Positions 11,720 to 22,118 of a stretch of DNA of 64,000 bases are shown piece after piece (within the stretch, counting starts at the first letter, position 1; each line of letters starts with the position of its first letter). The stretch comes from Hygrophila difformis (taxonomy: Eukaryota > Streptophyta > Magnoliopsida > Lamiales > Acanthaceae). The notes beneath the pieces are model-generated. The model worked only from the letters and a program-made list of their open reading frames with translations. It did not search any database and was not told the DNA's origin. Location of the stretch: positions 35,806,487 through 35,870,486 of the forward strand of contig JAOANR010000015.1 of the NCBI GenBank assembly GCA_030278955.1, read 5' to 3'. The translations under genes were made by a program, and so were the position numbers.

Positions 11720-14212
11720 TGTAACACCCCGGTTTTTGGTCACCCAGGTCGGGGTGTCACCGCCACACCTCCCTAGCAAGACACGGTTTCTCCGAGCTCA
11801 CTAAAGAGATGCAAGGCTATGGTTTTTCACAATTTAAAATATTCAAACAACCCATTCATATATAATTTAAAAATAATACATCGAAGTTGCAGCGGAAAAT
11901 AATAATTACATATGTATAAAGCAGCGGAATTTAAATATAGCCAACACGGGCAGAATACGGGTTAAACAGGCCCGTTCATGCAAGATCTAGTCTAATACAA
12001 TAATTCAAAATAATATATCTTCCCAAAATTCCCCTGTATGCATATGACGATGCATAATTCTCAACTTTGAAAGAAAAAGGAAAAATATGGTTTGGTCAGC
12101 AAAAACTTGCTGAGTAAGTTAACACGTACATGTTTATGAGGTTTCAAAGCCTTTAATTAAATTTAAAGGAAACATGTGCATAATGTAATCTATTCGTTTA
12201 ATAATAATTTAATCGCATAATTTAAAAGCCATGGATTCCATACGATCTTAAATATAACTTGCAAAGTAATTAAACAAATTGCCATAATTTAAAAACACAA
12301 TTTAATACGGATTTAGGTTTGGAATTCTCATAAACTTCTCGTTTCATATCTTTTAGAGATCACCATCGCTAGGGCTCTTATGTCCGCCAGCCTTACGCCT
12401 GGGCTCTTATGTCCACAAGTATCATGGTCGATCTTTTAATTAGAGTTAATCCGTCCGCTAGCCACACAATCAGTGTTTCGCTAGGGCTTTTACGTCAACC
12501 TAGACATACACTTGGGCTCTTATGTCCCAAGCCGCAGAGAACATTGACAGTATCTACCTTAGTCATAACCCGCCATATTTTAACCTTCTTGTTTCGTGTA
12601 TCTTATTTCAAAGAATTTCTACTCGTTTCAACCTTAAAGGCTAATTTCACCGTTTCAACAAGATTTCAAGATTTAACTCCCGGTAAACCACTGTTTACTC
12701 TGAAATTCTTGAAAAATCAGGTTTAATTCCAAAAATTCTGACATTTTACCATTGACCCAGAAACATCGAGATGAACAACTTTCATGTTTTAACTTTTTCA
12801 ATCCGAGATACCGAAACAGGTCAAAAATGTCAATTTTCGTCCTACCATAAATCTGTCCGAATTTCGTGTACAGCAGTTCAAGATTATCAAGATCTATCAT
12901 AGCAAATCAACTTCAAACTTAACAAAATTTTACAGAGACCTTCTTAAGACATTTTTCTACAACTTTCATGTTCGGCTAAAGATCTAAATCGGCCTATAAC
13001 TAATGTCAAAACCGAGATCAAGATCAGAACTAAGTTCTGTCAAGAATTTCAAGATCCAAGTTTCAGCAGTTCGGTTTTGGGTGGATTTCACATATCAAAT
13101 CGTCTCTAAAAAATTCTGAAAAATTTACAGTAGATAGATCTAAGCCCTAGAAACGTTTTTTGTGTTTTAAGTTTTTCCGTTTGAAGTAGTTTTAAGGTTT
13201 GGAAAAATTAGACAAAACTGTTGCGCCGGTAGAATTCATATGTTGACAGATTTTTGAAAGATTGGATTAAGCTTTAGTTTACGTGTTTTAATCACTCCCA
13301 TAACCATGTAAGTATTAACTTACAGATTCATAGATGTCCGGGATCGTCGATTCGGAGGCGTGGCTTCCAGTCCACCGTTTATCTCCTTAATTTGTCGGGT
13401 TCTTCGTTCTCGATCCTGATCGGGGTTTAGAATAGAAAAAGGATGAGGTTAGGATTCGTTTTCGAATCAAGAATGGAAAGAGGAATAGATCGGATCTTAC
13501 CAAGACGATAGAAGACCCCAAATTCGTCCAAGTCAGTCCCTCCTCTCGGTGTTGTGCCTCCGACGACTCCGGAATTAGAGTTTTATGTGTAGAGAGATTT
13601 CGTAGGATTTTGTAAAACATTTGGGGCTGATTAGGATGGTTATTTATAGATGGAAAGGACCTAAAGGTCGTCCAAAGGCAGCCCTAGGATGTCTTGAGTC
13701 GCAAGGTGTGCAACCGAAGTCGAAAAATCCGGATTCGGGAAAGTAAATCTCGCGACGGGAGATTCTGCTGCGTGGCGCGCTCGTGGCGCGGTCTTTCCCT
13801 TATAGGCGCGCGGCCACCGCGCGGCCTCGGTCCAGGCTGCGGTCTGGGCCGGGTCTTGCGATCCGTCGGGCGTTTCCTCATCTCTTTCGGACTTCTATCC
13901 CTCTATGTTCTCGGATTCGGATTTCCGGGATATTTTCGGGCTCCGATTTCCTATCTTAATTTTATTCGGATCCAAATTTACATTTGGACTCGAGTTATTG
14001 AGTCCATCGGTGTTGGGTTTCCGTGTAACCATTTATTCGATTAAATTGTCTTCGGCTTCCCGGGTTCTCGGAATTTGATTCATTTTTTTTAAAATTTAAA
14101 TTCCATTTCTCATTCGATTAAATTTATTTATTGATATGCTGAATTTATTTGTTTATCGTATTTATTTTATTTATTGTATTTATTTTATGTTGGAAAATTC
14201 TCGGGTATTACA
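11720..14212 (-). repeat. 3' LTR of element E (2493 bp)
   Basis: It starts TGTAACACCCCGG and ends TCGGGTATTACA on the plus strand. It contains GGGCTCTTATGTCC repeats with flanking stems (12360-12531), two-box modules near 12740, 12923 and 13118, a minus-strand TATA box at 13641-13649 and a GCGCG-rich block at about 13770-13870. Open frames inside it (for example 12409-12726 and 13694-14044) recur in the other LTR but look like nothing known. Confidence 0.9.
13641..13649 (-). promoter_or_regulatory. TATA box, E 3' LTR
   Basis: CTATAAATA on the minus strand, repeated at 18225-18233 in the other LTR. The GC-rich block lies 120-230 bases upstream in the direction of transcription. Confidence 0.6.
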
Positions 14213-14484
14213 GTCTACCCTCCTTAAGAATCAACTTCGTCCCCGAAGTTGTGTTTCGGCTTTTCTCGTGTTAGGAACTAATCCTTTTGTTTATTTTATT
14301 ATTTTGTGACTGAACTTAGAATTAAAACTTCTAAGCTGCCTACGTACCCTGTGAAGGGATCAAACCATAACGTAGTTCAAAACAATTTGAATTTGTTTGT
14401 TTACGATTTAGGATACATCTTTTCGAATCGAACTCCGAAAAATAGATTTCTACCGAGTATCACATCCTCTCCCCCTTAGGACTT

Positions 14485-14504
14485 CAGTTATGTCCCCATA
14501 ACTG
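14485..14504 (-). other. Conserved 3'-terminal hairpin in element E
   Basis: CAGTTATGTCCCCATAACTG: an 8-bp perfect stem (CAGTTATG/CATAACTG) with a 4-base loop. It lies one base past the gag stop codon (TAG at 14506-14508). The identical 20-mer is at the same place in elements B (20214) and D (24888). Confidence 0.7.
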
Positions 14505-14505
14505 C

Positions 14506-15600
14506 CTATTTATTATTCTCAGGAGGGTTCGGGTTTTGGTCTTGTTCCTCGTCCCTCTCTCCTTGCCGAAGGTTCACCGAATCTACTCTCTTTTCGATCC
14601 CCTCCTCTGGCGTTCGACATCCACCAGCCTTGTGACCAAGCTTGCCGCACCTACGGCAGGTTCCAGGCTTCGGGCATTGGTGCACCAGATGTGTACGGTT
14701 GCATCGTGGGCAGCATGGTATAAACGCACCACGGTTGTTGTCTCCCCCATTGTTGAGACCTTTATTTCCTTTCCTTCGGGATCCATTGTCTTTCCTATCC
14801 TTTTTCTCAAGTCCTTGTGAGTCCTTGTTCGACTCACCATGTTCCTTACGCTTCAATTACTGGATTCGAGCAATTGTTACAGCGCGGTCATATATCGTCT
14901 GCAGGTTCGTGAATTGTCCTACTGCAAGTATCTCCCGGATACTAAGGTTCAGACCCATCTCGAATTTCTGAGCCTTGTCAGAGTCGGTTGGTACTATCCT
15001 CGCAGCGAATCATACTAGCTCCTTGAATTTGCTGTAGTATTCTTGTACCGTTTGTGCACCTTGCTTTAAGTTGATGAATTCCTCGTACTTCGCAGTCTTG
15101 GTGCTCAGTGGGTAGAATCTTTCCCTCAAAGCTTCCTTAAGTTTTTCCCAGGTGTAGGCTTCTTCGTCTTCCACTGAATTCGCTTGGAGATTTTGCCACC
15201 ACTCATCGGCTTCGCCTCCTAGGTAGTAGGTCACTACGTGTATCTTCTCCTCATCAGGGCACTTGATAGCATTCAAGAGCTTATCAAAGGTACGGATCCA
15301 TCCTTCCAACTTCGCCGGATCCTCTTGGCCGTCATAATGGGGTGGGTTATAAGGGTTCACTAATGCCAAGTAGTTGACTCGGGCTACTGGCGGAGGTACT
15401 GTTTGTGCCCTATGCACCTCGGCATTTCCTAATGCTACAAGGACTTCCTCCATAGTCCTTAGATGTTCTTCCATGTTGTTGGGTGCAGGAGGTACTCGTT
15501 CTCCTAAGTTTTGAGGGGTCTCATTGTTATTGGCCACGTTGGGGAGGTTAGCGTCAGTGCCGTTTGGACTTACCTTCCTTGGGTTTCTCCTAGGTGCCAT
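14506..15600 (-). pseudogene. gag: Gag polyprotein of element E, two nonsense mutations
   Basis: Gag forms the virus-like particle and packages RNA. The frame runs from ATG at 15600 (MAPRRNPRK...) to the stop at 14506, about 364 codons in one frame with two internal stops, TGA near 15010 and TAA near 14860. The retrotransposon Gag core is visible (NPPHYDGQEDPAKLEGWI, then YYLGGEADEWWQNL, then LREALRERFYP-like residues around 110-180). The C-terminal zinc knuckle CRRCGKLGHKAGGC (CX2CX4HX4C) is intact, and a second Cys/His-rich segment (CPRCNRTHLVHQC) precedes it. This is the only gene of the element. With only two stops in an otherwise open frame, inactivation looks recent relative to the LTR divergence. 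Confidence 0.88.
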
Positions 15601-16304
15601 TTTCTGTTATAACGTATATAGATTAGTTTATCAGAGTTTAGATAGATCACTGGAACAAGAAATTTGCTAAATTATATGTGAGATCAAGTGTTAAACGCGC
15701 GCCCATAAGGCCACGTTTAGAGCATCGTGGGTTTCAAGTTTCGAATTTCGAATTTTCGGATTTGTTGTTTGGAAATCCAAACAAGATTTTTGGAATAAAG
15801 AGTGTTTTAATAAAAACTTGATTTTTATTGTTCCACATAAGGAAATTTTCTAGTTCGTACAAGGATAGGAATGGCTAGAGCCGAGATTTGTTATGCTTAG
15901 GCGTGCGCTTAGATGAACGCGATCTAGAACTAAGGCAAGATCAGTCTCTAGTTAGCGTTCCTAATTTGATGTCAAGCCTCTAAGTCATCTAGTGCAAGCA
16001 AAAGGTCTAAGTTAATATTCGCCACGATTCTAGGTTAACTTCGCCAAGATTCTAAGTTAAAATTCGCTAAGATTCTAAGTTCTCTACATAAAAGAGATGC
16101 AATATACAAATGCGAATGATGATTTTCCCCCAAAAATAATTTATGCACTATATATATATTTTTCCCATGGGTTTTAAAATAAAAATTTTTGCATGGAAAT
16201 AATACTTTAAAATTTAAAATAATAGTCAAAATATTAATAATAGTTTAAAAATAATAATGGTTTAAAAATAATAGTTTAAAAATAGTCGGGCTCTGATACC
16301 AACT
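15601..16304 (-). other. Leader and primer binding site of element E
   Basis: Between the gag ATG (15600) and the 5' LTR (from 16305). The PBS, TGGTATCAGAGC on the minus strand (within 16288-16302), matches the 3' end of initiator methionine tRNA. Three imperfect 22-bp repeats (TTCGCCAAGATTCTAAGTTA-like) lie at 16018-16082. No other gene. Confidence 0.75.
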
Positions 16305-18796
16305 TGTAACACCCTGGTTTTTGGTCACCCAGGTCGGGGTGTCACCGCCACACCTCCCTAGCAAGACACGGTTTCTCCGAGCTCACTAAAGAGATACAAG
16401 GCTATGGGTTTTCAGAATTTAAAATATTCAAACAGCCCATTCATATATAATTTAAAAATAATACATCGAAGTTGCAGCCGAAAATAATAATTACATATGT
16501 ATAATGCATCGGAATTTAAATATAGCCAACACGGGCAGAATACGGGTTAAACAGGCCCGTTCATGCAAGATCTAGTCTAATACAATAATTCAAAATAATA
16601 TATCTTCCCAAAATTCCCATGTATGCATATGACGATGCATAATTCTCAACTCTGAAAGAAAAAGGAAAAATATGGTTTGGTCAGCAAAAACTTGCTGAGT
16701 AAGTTAACACGTACATGTTTATGAGGTTTCAAAGCCTTTAATTAAAGTTAAAGGAAACATGTGCATAATGTAATCTATTCATTTAATAATAATTTAATCG
16801 CATAATTTAAAAGCCATGGATTCCATACGATCTTAAATATAGCTTGCAAAGTAATTAAATAAATTGCCATAATTTAAAAACAAAATTTAATACGGATTTA
16901 GGTTTGGAATTCTCATAAACTTCTCGTTTCATATCTTTTAGAGATCACCATCGCTAGGGCTCTTATGTCCGCCAACCTTACGCCTGGGCTCTTATGTCCA
17001 CAAGTATCATAGTCGGTCTTTTAATTAGAGTTAATCCGTCCGCTAGCCATACGATCAGTGTTTCGCTAGGGCTATTACGTCAACCTAGACATACAGTTGG
17101 GCTCTTATGTCCCAAGCCGCAGAGAACATTGACAGTATCTAGCTTAGTCATAACCCGCCATATTTTAACCTTCTCGTTTCGTGTATCTTATTTCAAAGAA
17201 TTTCTACTCGTTTCAACCTTAAAGGCTAATTTCACCGTTTCAACAAGATATCAAGATTTAACTCCCGGTAAACCACTGTTTACTCTGAAGTTCGTGAAAA
17301 ATCAGGTTTAATTCCAAAAATTCTGAAATTTTAACACTAACTCAGAAACATCGAGATGAACAACTTTTGTGTTTTAACTTTTTCCATCCGAGATACCGAA
17401 ACAGGTGAAAAACGTCAATTTTCGTCCTACCATAAATCTGTCCGAATTTCGTGTACAGCAGTTCAAGATTATCAAGATCTATCATAGCAAATCAACTCCA
17501 AACTTAACGAAATTTTACAGAGACCTTGTTAAGACATTTTTCTACAACTTTCATGTTCGGCTAAAGATCTAAATCGGCCTATAACTAATGTCAAAAATGT
17601 GATCAAAATCGGACCTAAGTTCTGTCAAGAATTTCAAGATCCAAGTTTCAGCAGTTCGGTTTCGGGTGGATTTCGCATATCAAATCGTCTCTAAAAATTC
17701 TGAAAACTTTACAGTAGATAGATCTAAGCCTTAGGAATGTTTTTCGTGTTTTAAGTTTTTCCGTTTGAAGTCGTTTTAAAGTTCGGAAAAATTAGACAAA
17801 ACTGTTGCGCCGGTAGAATTCATATGTTGACAGATTTTTGAAAAATTGGATTAAGCTTTAGTTTACGTGTTTTAATCACTCCCAAAACCATGTAAGTATT
17901 AACTTACAGATTCATAGATGTCCGAGATCGTCGATTCGGAGGCGTGGCTTCCAGTCCACTGTTTATCTCCTTAATTTGTCGGGTTCTTCGTTCTCGATCC
18001 GGATCGGGGTTTAGAATAGAAAAAGGATGAGGTTAGAATTCGTTTTCGAATCAAGAAGGGAAAGAGGAATAGATCGGATCTTACCAAGACGATAGAAGAC
18101 CCCAAATTCGTCCAAGTCAGTCCCTCCTCTCGGTGTTGTGCCTCCGACGACTCCGGAATTAGAGTTTTATGTGTAGAGAGATTTCGTAGGGTTTTGTAAA
18201 ACGTTTGGGGCTGATTAGGATGGTTATTTATAGATGGAAAGGACCTAAAGGTCGTCCAAAGACAGCCCTAGGATGTCTTGAGTCGCAAGGTGTGCAACCG
18301 AAGTCGAAAAATCCGGATTCGGACGAGTAAATCTCGCGACGCGAGATTCTGCTGCGTGGCGCGCTCGTGGCGCGGTCTTTCCCTTATAGGCACGCGGCCA
18401 CCGCGCGGCCTCGCTCCAGGCTGCGGTCTGGGCCGGGTCGTGCGATCCGTCGGGCGTTTCCTCCTCTCTTTCGGACTTCTATCCCTCTATGTTCTCGGAT
18501 TCGGATTTCCGGGATATTTTCGGGCTCCGATTTCCTATCTTAATTTTATTCGGATCCAAATTTACATTTGGACTCGAGTTATTGAGTCCATCGGTGTTAG
18601 GTTTCCCTGTAACCATTTATTCGATTAAATTGTCTTCGGCTTTCCGGGTTCTCGAAATTTGATTCCTTTTTTTTTTAATTTAAATTCCATTTCTCATTCG
18701 ATTAAATTTATTTATTGATATGCTGAATTTATTTATTTATCGTATTTATTTTATTTATTGTATTTATTTTATGTTAGAAAATTCTCGGGTATTACA
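16305..18796 (-). repeat. 5' LTR of element E (2492 bp)
   Basis: Near-identical to 11720-14212, with scattered substitutions and small indels; clearly more diverged than the LTR pair of element D. Minus-strand TATA box at 18225-18233. Confidence 0.9.
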
Positions 18797-20039
18797 TTAG
18801 ATCTCTAAGATACAAGGTTATAAGGAGGATATCTTACTAACCAAGTGTTGAGAAGAGTTATAACTCTAGAATGATGAAGGTTGCCAAGCCTACATAACTC
18901 CACAATCCTTAAGATATGCTCACTATATGGGAGAACTTTGAAGAATAGAATGGATAGTGAATTTGGCTAATGAGATGGATGAGATTGGTGTATTTGAAGG
19001 CTAGAAACTCCCTCTATTTATAGGCTAAGATTTGAACAATTGAACATGACACATTGTGAGAGTGATTACAACCTCACCAATCATCCAATTAAGTGTGTCT
19101 TGAGTAATAATGGTTAGAGTATTTGTATCCACTCATTTGGTCCTTATAGCCTAACAAAGATGCTATTAATTTGGGAGACTATTAATTTTGTCCATCATGT
19201 TGTCTATTAACATAATGGTTTGCCTATTATGGAGGCTATTAATCTTGGTGGGTTCAAGAGATAATTTATCACCTTTCTTTGCTAGCCATTCATCCAAGAC
19301 ACTTGTTAATCATGTTGATTTTTCATTTATTTGTTTAGGAAGAAAATTTCTTACAATTGCTTTTAATCTTATATTTGTGTAAGTAGTGTATCATGAAAAT
19401 GATTGAAGTATTAGCTTGTCTAGAAAAATCATTATTCTTGCCATTATTTAGTGGCATGCATTTATACTCAATGAGTTGGATATGATAATATAATATTTAT
19501 TTATTTATTTCAAGTATTGTATTTATATTAGTGTGCTTTCAATAAGATAATAATAATATACTTGCATAGTTTTATTTTATTCACAACAATACTCAAACCA
19601 CAAAGTCTTCATGTCATCATCAAATAAAATTATAATCTATGAATATATTTTCTCATATATAAAAGTTATTTCTCATAAATTCACATAAACTCATACTTTT
19701 ATTTTTATAAAAATTTATTCCATAATGAATATCAAAATACTTAAATATTCACATACTATCCTCATAATAATTTTCAAGACCAATGTGTATATATATAAAA
19801 GCTTATATATATAATTTAAACAATAGATTTAAAAAATATTCCATAAACTATATAATTCTATTACCCTTGATATTGAAATTCATATTTCTTTTGGAAAAGA
19901 TAAATTTACATATATAATTTTACAAGTGTTATTTTGTAGAAAAAATCAATATACTAATTTTTTAAGCAAGTGTTTAAATATTTAATAAAAGTCTACTTAA
20001 TGAATTATAATTATTTCGGGTAATTTCTATGGTATTACA
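18797..20039 (-). repeat. LTR of B-left, proximal segment
   Basis: It continues the B LTR after element E; 18797-18801 is the second TTAGA copy. Its reverse complement matches 35430-36680. A minus-strand TATA box is at 19015-19023. AT-rich, no gene. Confidence 0.85.
19015..19023 (-). promoter_or_regulatory. TATA box of the B-left LTR
   Basis: The minus strand reads CTATAAATA followed by GAGGGAG, identical to the box at 36448-36456 in the other B LTR. Confidence 0.6.
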
Positions 20040-20213
20040 ATCCACCCTCCTTAAGAATCAACTTCGTCCTCGAAGTTTTAATGATGAAAACTACTGTGGC
20101 AATCTAATATGCGGAATACAAGACAAAAGTTAATGAAAAAAAGTTTTAGGAGATTTTGAACATACCCTATCAAGATTGTGTCGGGTGGTTACATCATCCT
20201 CCCCTTAAGCCTA

Positions 20214-20233
20214 CAGTTATGTCCCCATAACTG
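20214..20233 (-). other. Conserved 3'-terminal hairpin in B-left
   Basis: The same 20-mer as at 14485 and 24888 (stem CAGTTATG/CATAACTG). Here it lies 4 bases past the integrase stop codon (20238-20240). Confidence 0.65.
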
Positions 20234-20237
20234 TTAT

Positions 20238-20538
20238 TTAGTCGTTTAAAAAGAGATTGGGGTAGCGTTGCTTCATATCATCCTCTAGTTCCCATGTTGC
20301 TTCTTCCGTACCATGATTGGACCAAAGTACTTTAACAATGCGGGTGGTCTTGTTCCTTGTCGTTCTTTCTTTGATGTCGAGTATTTGGATTGGAAACTCT
20401 TCATAAGTTAGATTTTCTTTGAGTTCAATTATTTACTGTTGAAGTACATGGGTTGGGTCATGCACATATTTCTTTAACTGTGAAACATGGAACACATTGT
20501 GCACTCAAGATAGTTGTGGCGGTAGGGCTAGTCTATAT
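20238..20538 (-). pseudogene. pol: Integrase C-terminal (chromodomain-like) fragment of B-left
   Basis: The minus strand encodes a piece like the C-terminal end of chromovirus integrase: PPQLS, VHNVFHVSQLKKYV, then LTYEEFPIQILDIKE, TRNKT, VKVLWSNH and EEATWE, ending in RYPNLF before the stop. This region helps direct integration. Two in-frame stops (after PPQLS and before IIELKENL) and truncation at 20538 by the C LTR make it dead. The same domain is at 24891-25201 in element D. Confidence 0.8.
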
Positions 20539-22118
20539 TGTAAGGATCCGATTTATTTTAAATGGACTGTTTTAATTATTTAGGGATGGGTTAATTACAC
20601 TCAAGCCCGGATGGGGTTATTTTCAATAGTTGAGGATGAATAGGGGAGTGATTTATAATTATTCACATTTTGGAAGTAATAAGGGGTCTTTTTTTGTATT
20701 TTGAAAAAAAAAAGAAAAGGAACGGGAGATGAGATAGGGGAGAGGCCGACACATTGAAGGGTTTTTGGGGTGATCTTCGGCTCTTTCAAATCATTGCGTT
20801 TCTTGGCCGATTGATTAATCGGTTGTTGGTAAGTGTTTCTCTTCGTCATCTTCTTCGTAGTGATTTTTATTTCGTGCGTTTTGGTGGTGATTTGGAGATG
20901 TTTTGAAATGGTAGGATTTGTGGATTTTTGGTTTGATCGGTCGAGTTCGTGCCGAACATCCCGGAGGTTTTATTGATCACTCCTAATATCGAGGCAAGGT
21001 ATGCTTAAATTACGTGTTTGGGGGTATTAATTGGATTCGGCAAGAGGATTATGTGTATTCTTATTAAGATTTTTCAGATTTTATTGGTTACATATTTCTA
21101 TATATATGTATTTATACACGGCTGCCTATATATGAAATTTTCTGTTCTCACGGGTGAGAAAGGCATTTGGATATTTATATAGATACAACGAGTATTATAA
21201 TCAGTATAGTATCCCGGTTGAGTTGATCTGAGTGTGTAGTTGGTGATCTGTATTCCAATTTGCTTATTTGGTTCCCATGGTGAAGGCCGATCTGGAGCAA
21301 AATTATATTTATAAATGATTATCGTTCAATTCATTTTTCAATTGCTTGTTCAGTCCACTTTAGCATTTGAATCTTGTGTAGTGAAGTGCACATAGTCAAA
21401 TAGGATGGCAGTGTTTGAAAATTTGGTGCAGGATCGTGTAGTACTCACTTCCTATATTTTATATCATCCTTCTAGACATGTTTTAATGGCCTGAAGTGTA
21501 GTGGACAATTTGCTAGATATTACTTTATTCAATTTCCTTAATAATCAGATTGCTTGGGACTGTTAATCTAGTTTATATGTTATATGGTTTAAATTTGAGA
21601 TATATCCCACAAGTACTCTCATTTAATTATGGTTATGAGCTTTGATTTTGATGAGATTGACGGATATGAACCCGATGGGTTGTTTTGATGACTTATCTGA
21701 TCGGGCAGCCTTCACCGGTGTTGTTGAGTCCCGATGACCCTACGGGTAGGATTATTGGCTGTGAAGCCTGTTGGCCCTTCGGGGTGGATGATTTGGGTTG
21801 TGATGCCTGTGGTCCCTGCGGGGATGGTGTATGTTACCCTGTAGCGGGTTGGAGTTAATGATATCCTCACCTGTGGGTTCATACCGCCCGGGTTTTTAGG
21901 TGCCGGCTAGGCATATTCTTTTGCATGTGCATATAGGATAGATAGGTGTATGTTAGGTCATGCATCACGTGCATAAATTGTATGCTTGTGGTTGAAGCAC
22001 CGGTATGGGACGGTGTGATGATTAACTGCTTTATTTATATTCAGTTATGTTATTCATGCTTTTATTATTTATTATTATTATCATTAATTGTTGTTGCTTT
22101 GTTTTCCCTTACCCCCGG
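20539..22118 (+). repeat. 5' LTR of element C, first segment
   Basis: Contains a cluster of small hairpins at 21669-21905 (for example AACCC-GAT-GGGTT, ACCC-TAC-GGGT, GGCT-GTGA-AGCC). CAAGGTATGC near 20995 resembles a splice donor. CCCGG at 22114-22118 is the left TSD of element D. No gene. Confidence 0.8.
21669..21905 (+). repeat. Hairpin cluster 1 in the C LTR
   Basis: Short stems lie one after another with 3-4 base loops: 21669-21681, 21737-21747, 21757-21768, then CCC-TTC-GGG, TCCC-TGCG-GGGA and ACCC...GGGT. ATCGGG (21700) pairs with CCCGAT (21730) around an ACCGGT core. Stem sequences differ while pairing is kept. Confidence 0.55.

Larger units (their letters stand above)
11720..18796 (-). 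mobile_element. Element E: complete gag-only LTR retrotransposon (7077 bp)
   Basis: Two LTRs (11720-14212 and 16305-18796) flank a 2.09-kb interior that holds only a gag gene. Perfect 5-bp target duplications TTAGA lie at 11715-11719 and 18797-18801. The element is in minus orientation: the primer site lies next to 16304 and the PPT-like tract next to 14213. No protease, RT or integrase is present, so it must borrow enzymes. This is the architecture called TR-GAG, a non-autonomous derivative of Tekay-like chromoviruses. Confidence 0.9.
9881..20538 (-). mobile_element. Element B-left: chromovirus-like, 3' LTR plus 3' coding scrap (split by E)
   Basis: Read on the minus strand: a fragment of integrase (20538-20238), a 3' UTR, the PPT-like ...AAGGAGGGTGGAT, then an LTR from 20039 to 9881. 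The LTR is interrupted by element E (11720-18796 plus one TSD copy). It starts TGTAATACC and ends GGGGTGTTACA in element orientation. Without E it is about 3077 bp, matching the uninterrupted copy at 35430-38520. The rest of B-left was displaced or lost at 20538, where the C LTR starts. Confidence 0.85.

Noticed and set aside
12409..12726. ORF of 105 residues, also at 16994-17311
   Set aside because: Lies in both LTRs of element E, runs antisense to the element and resembles no protein; a chance frame.
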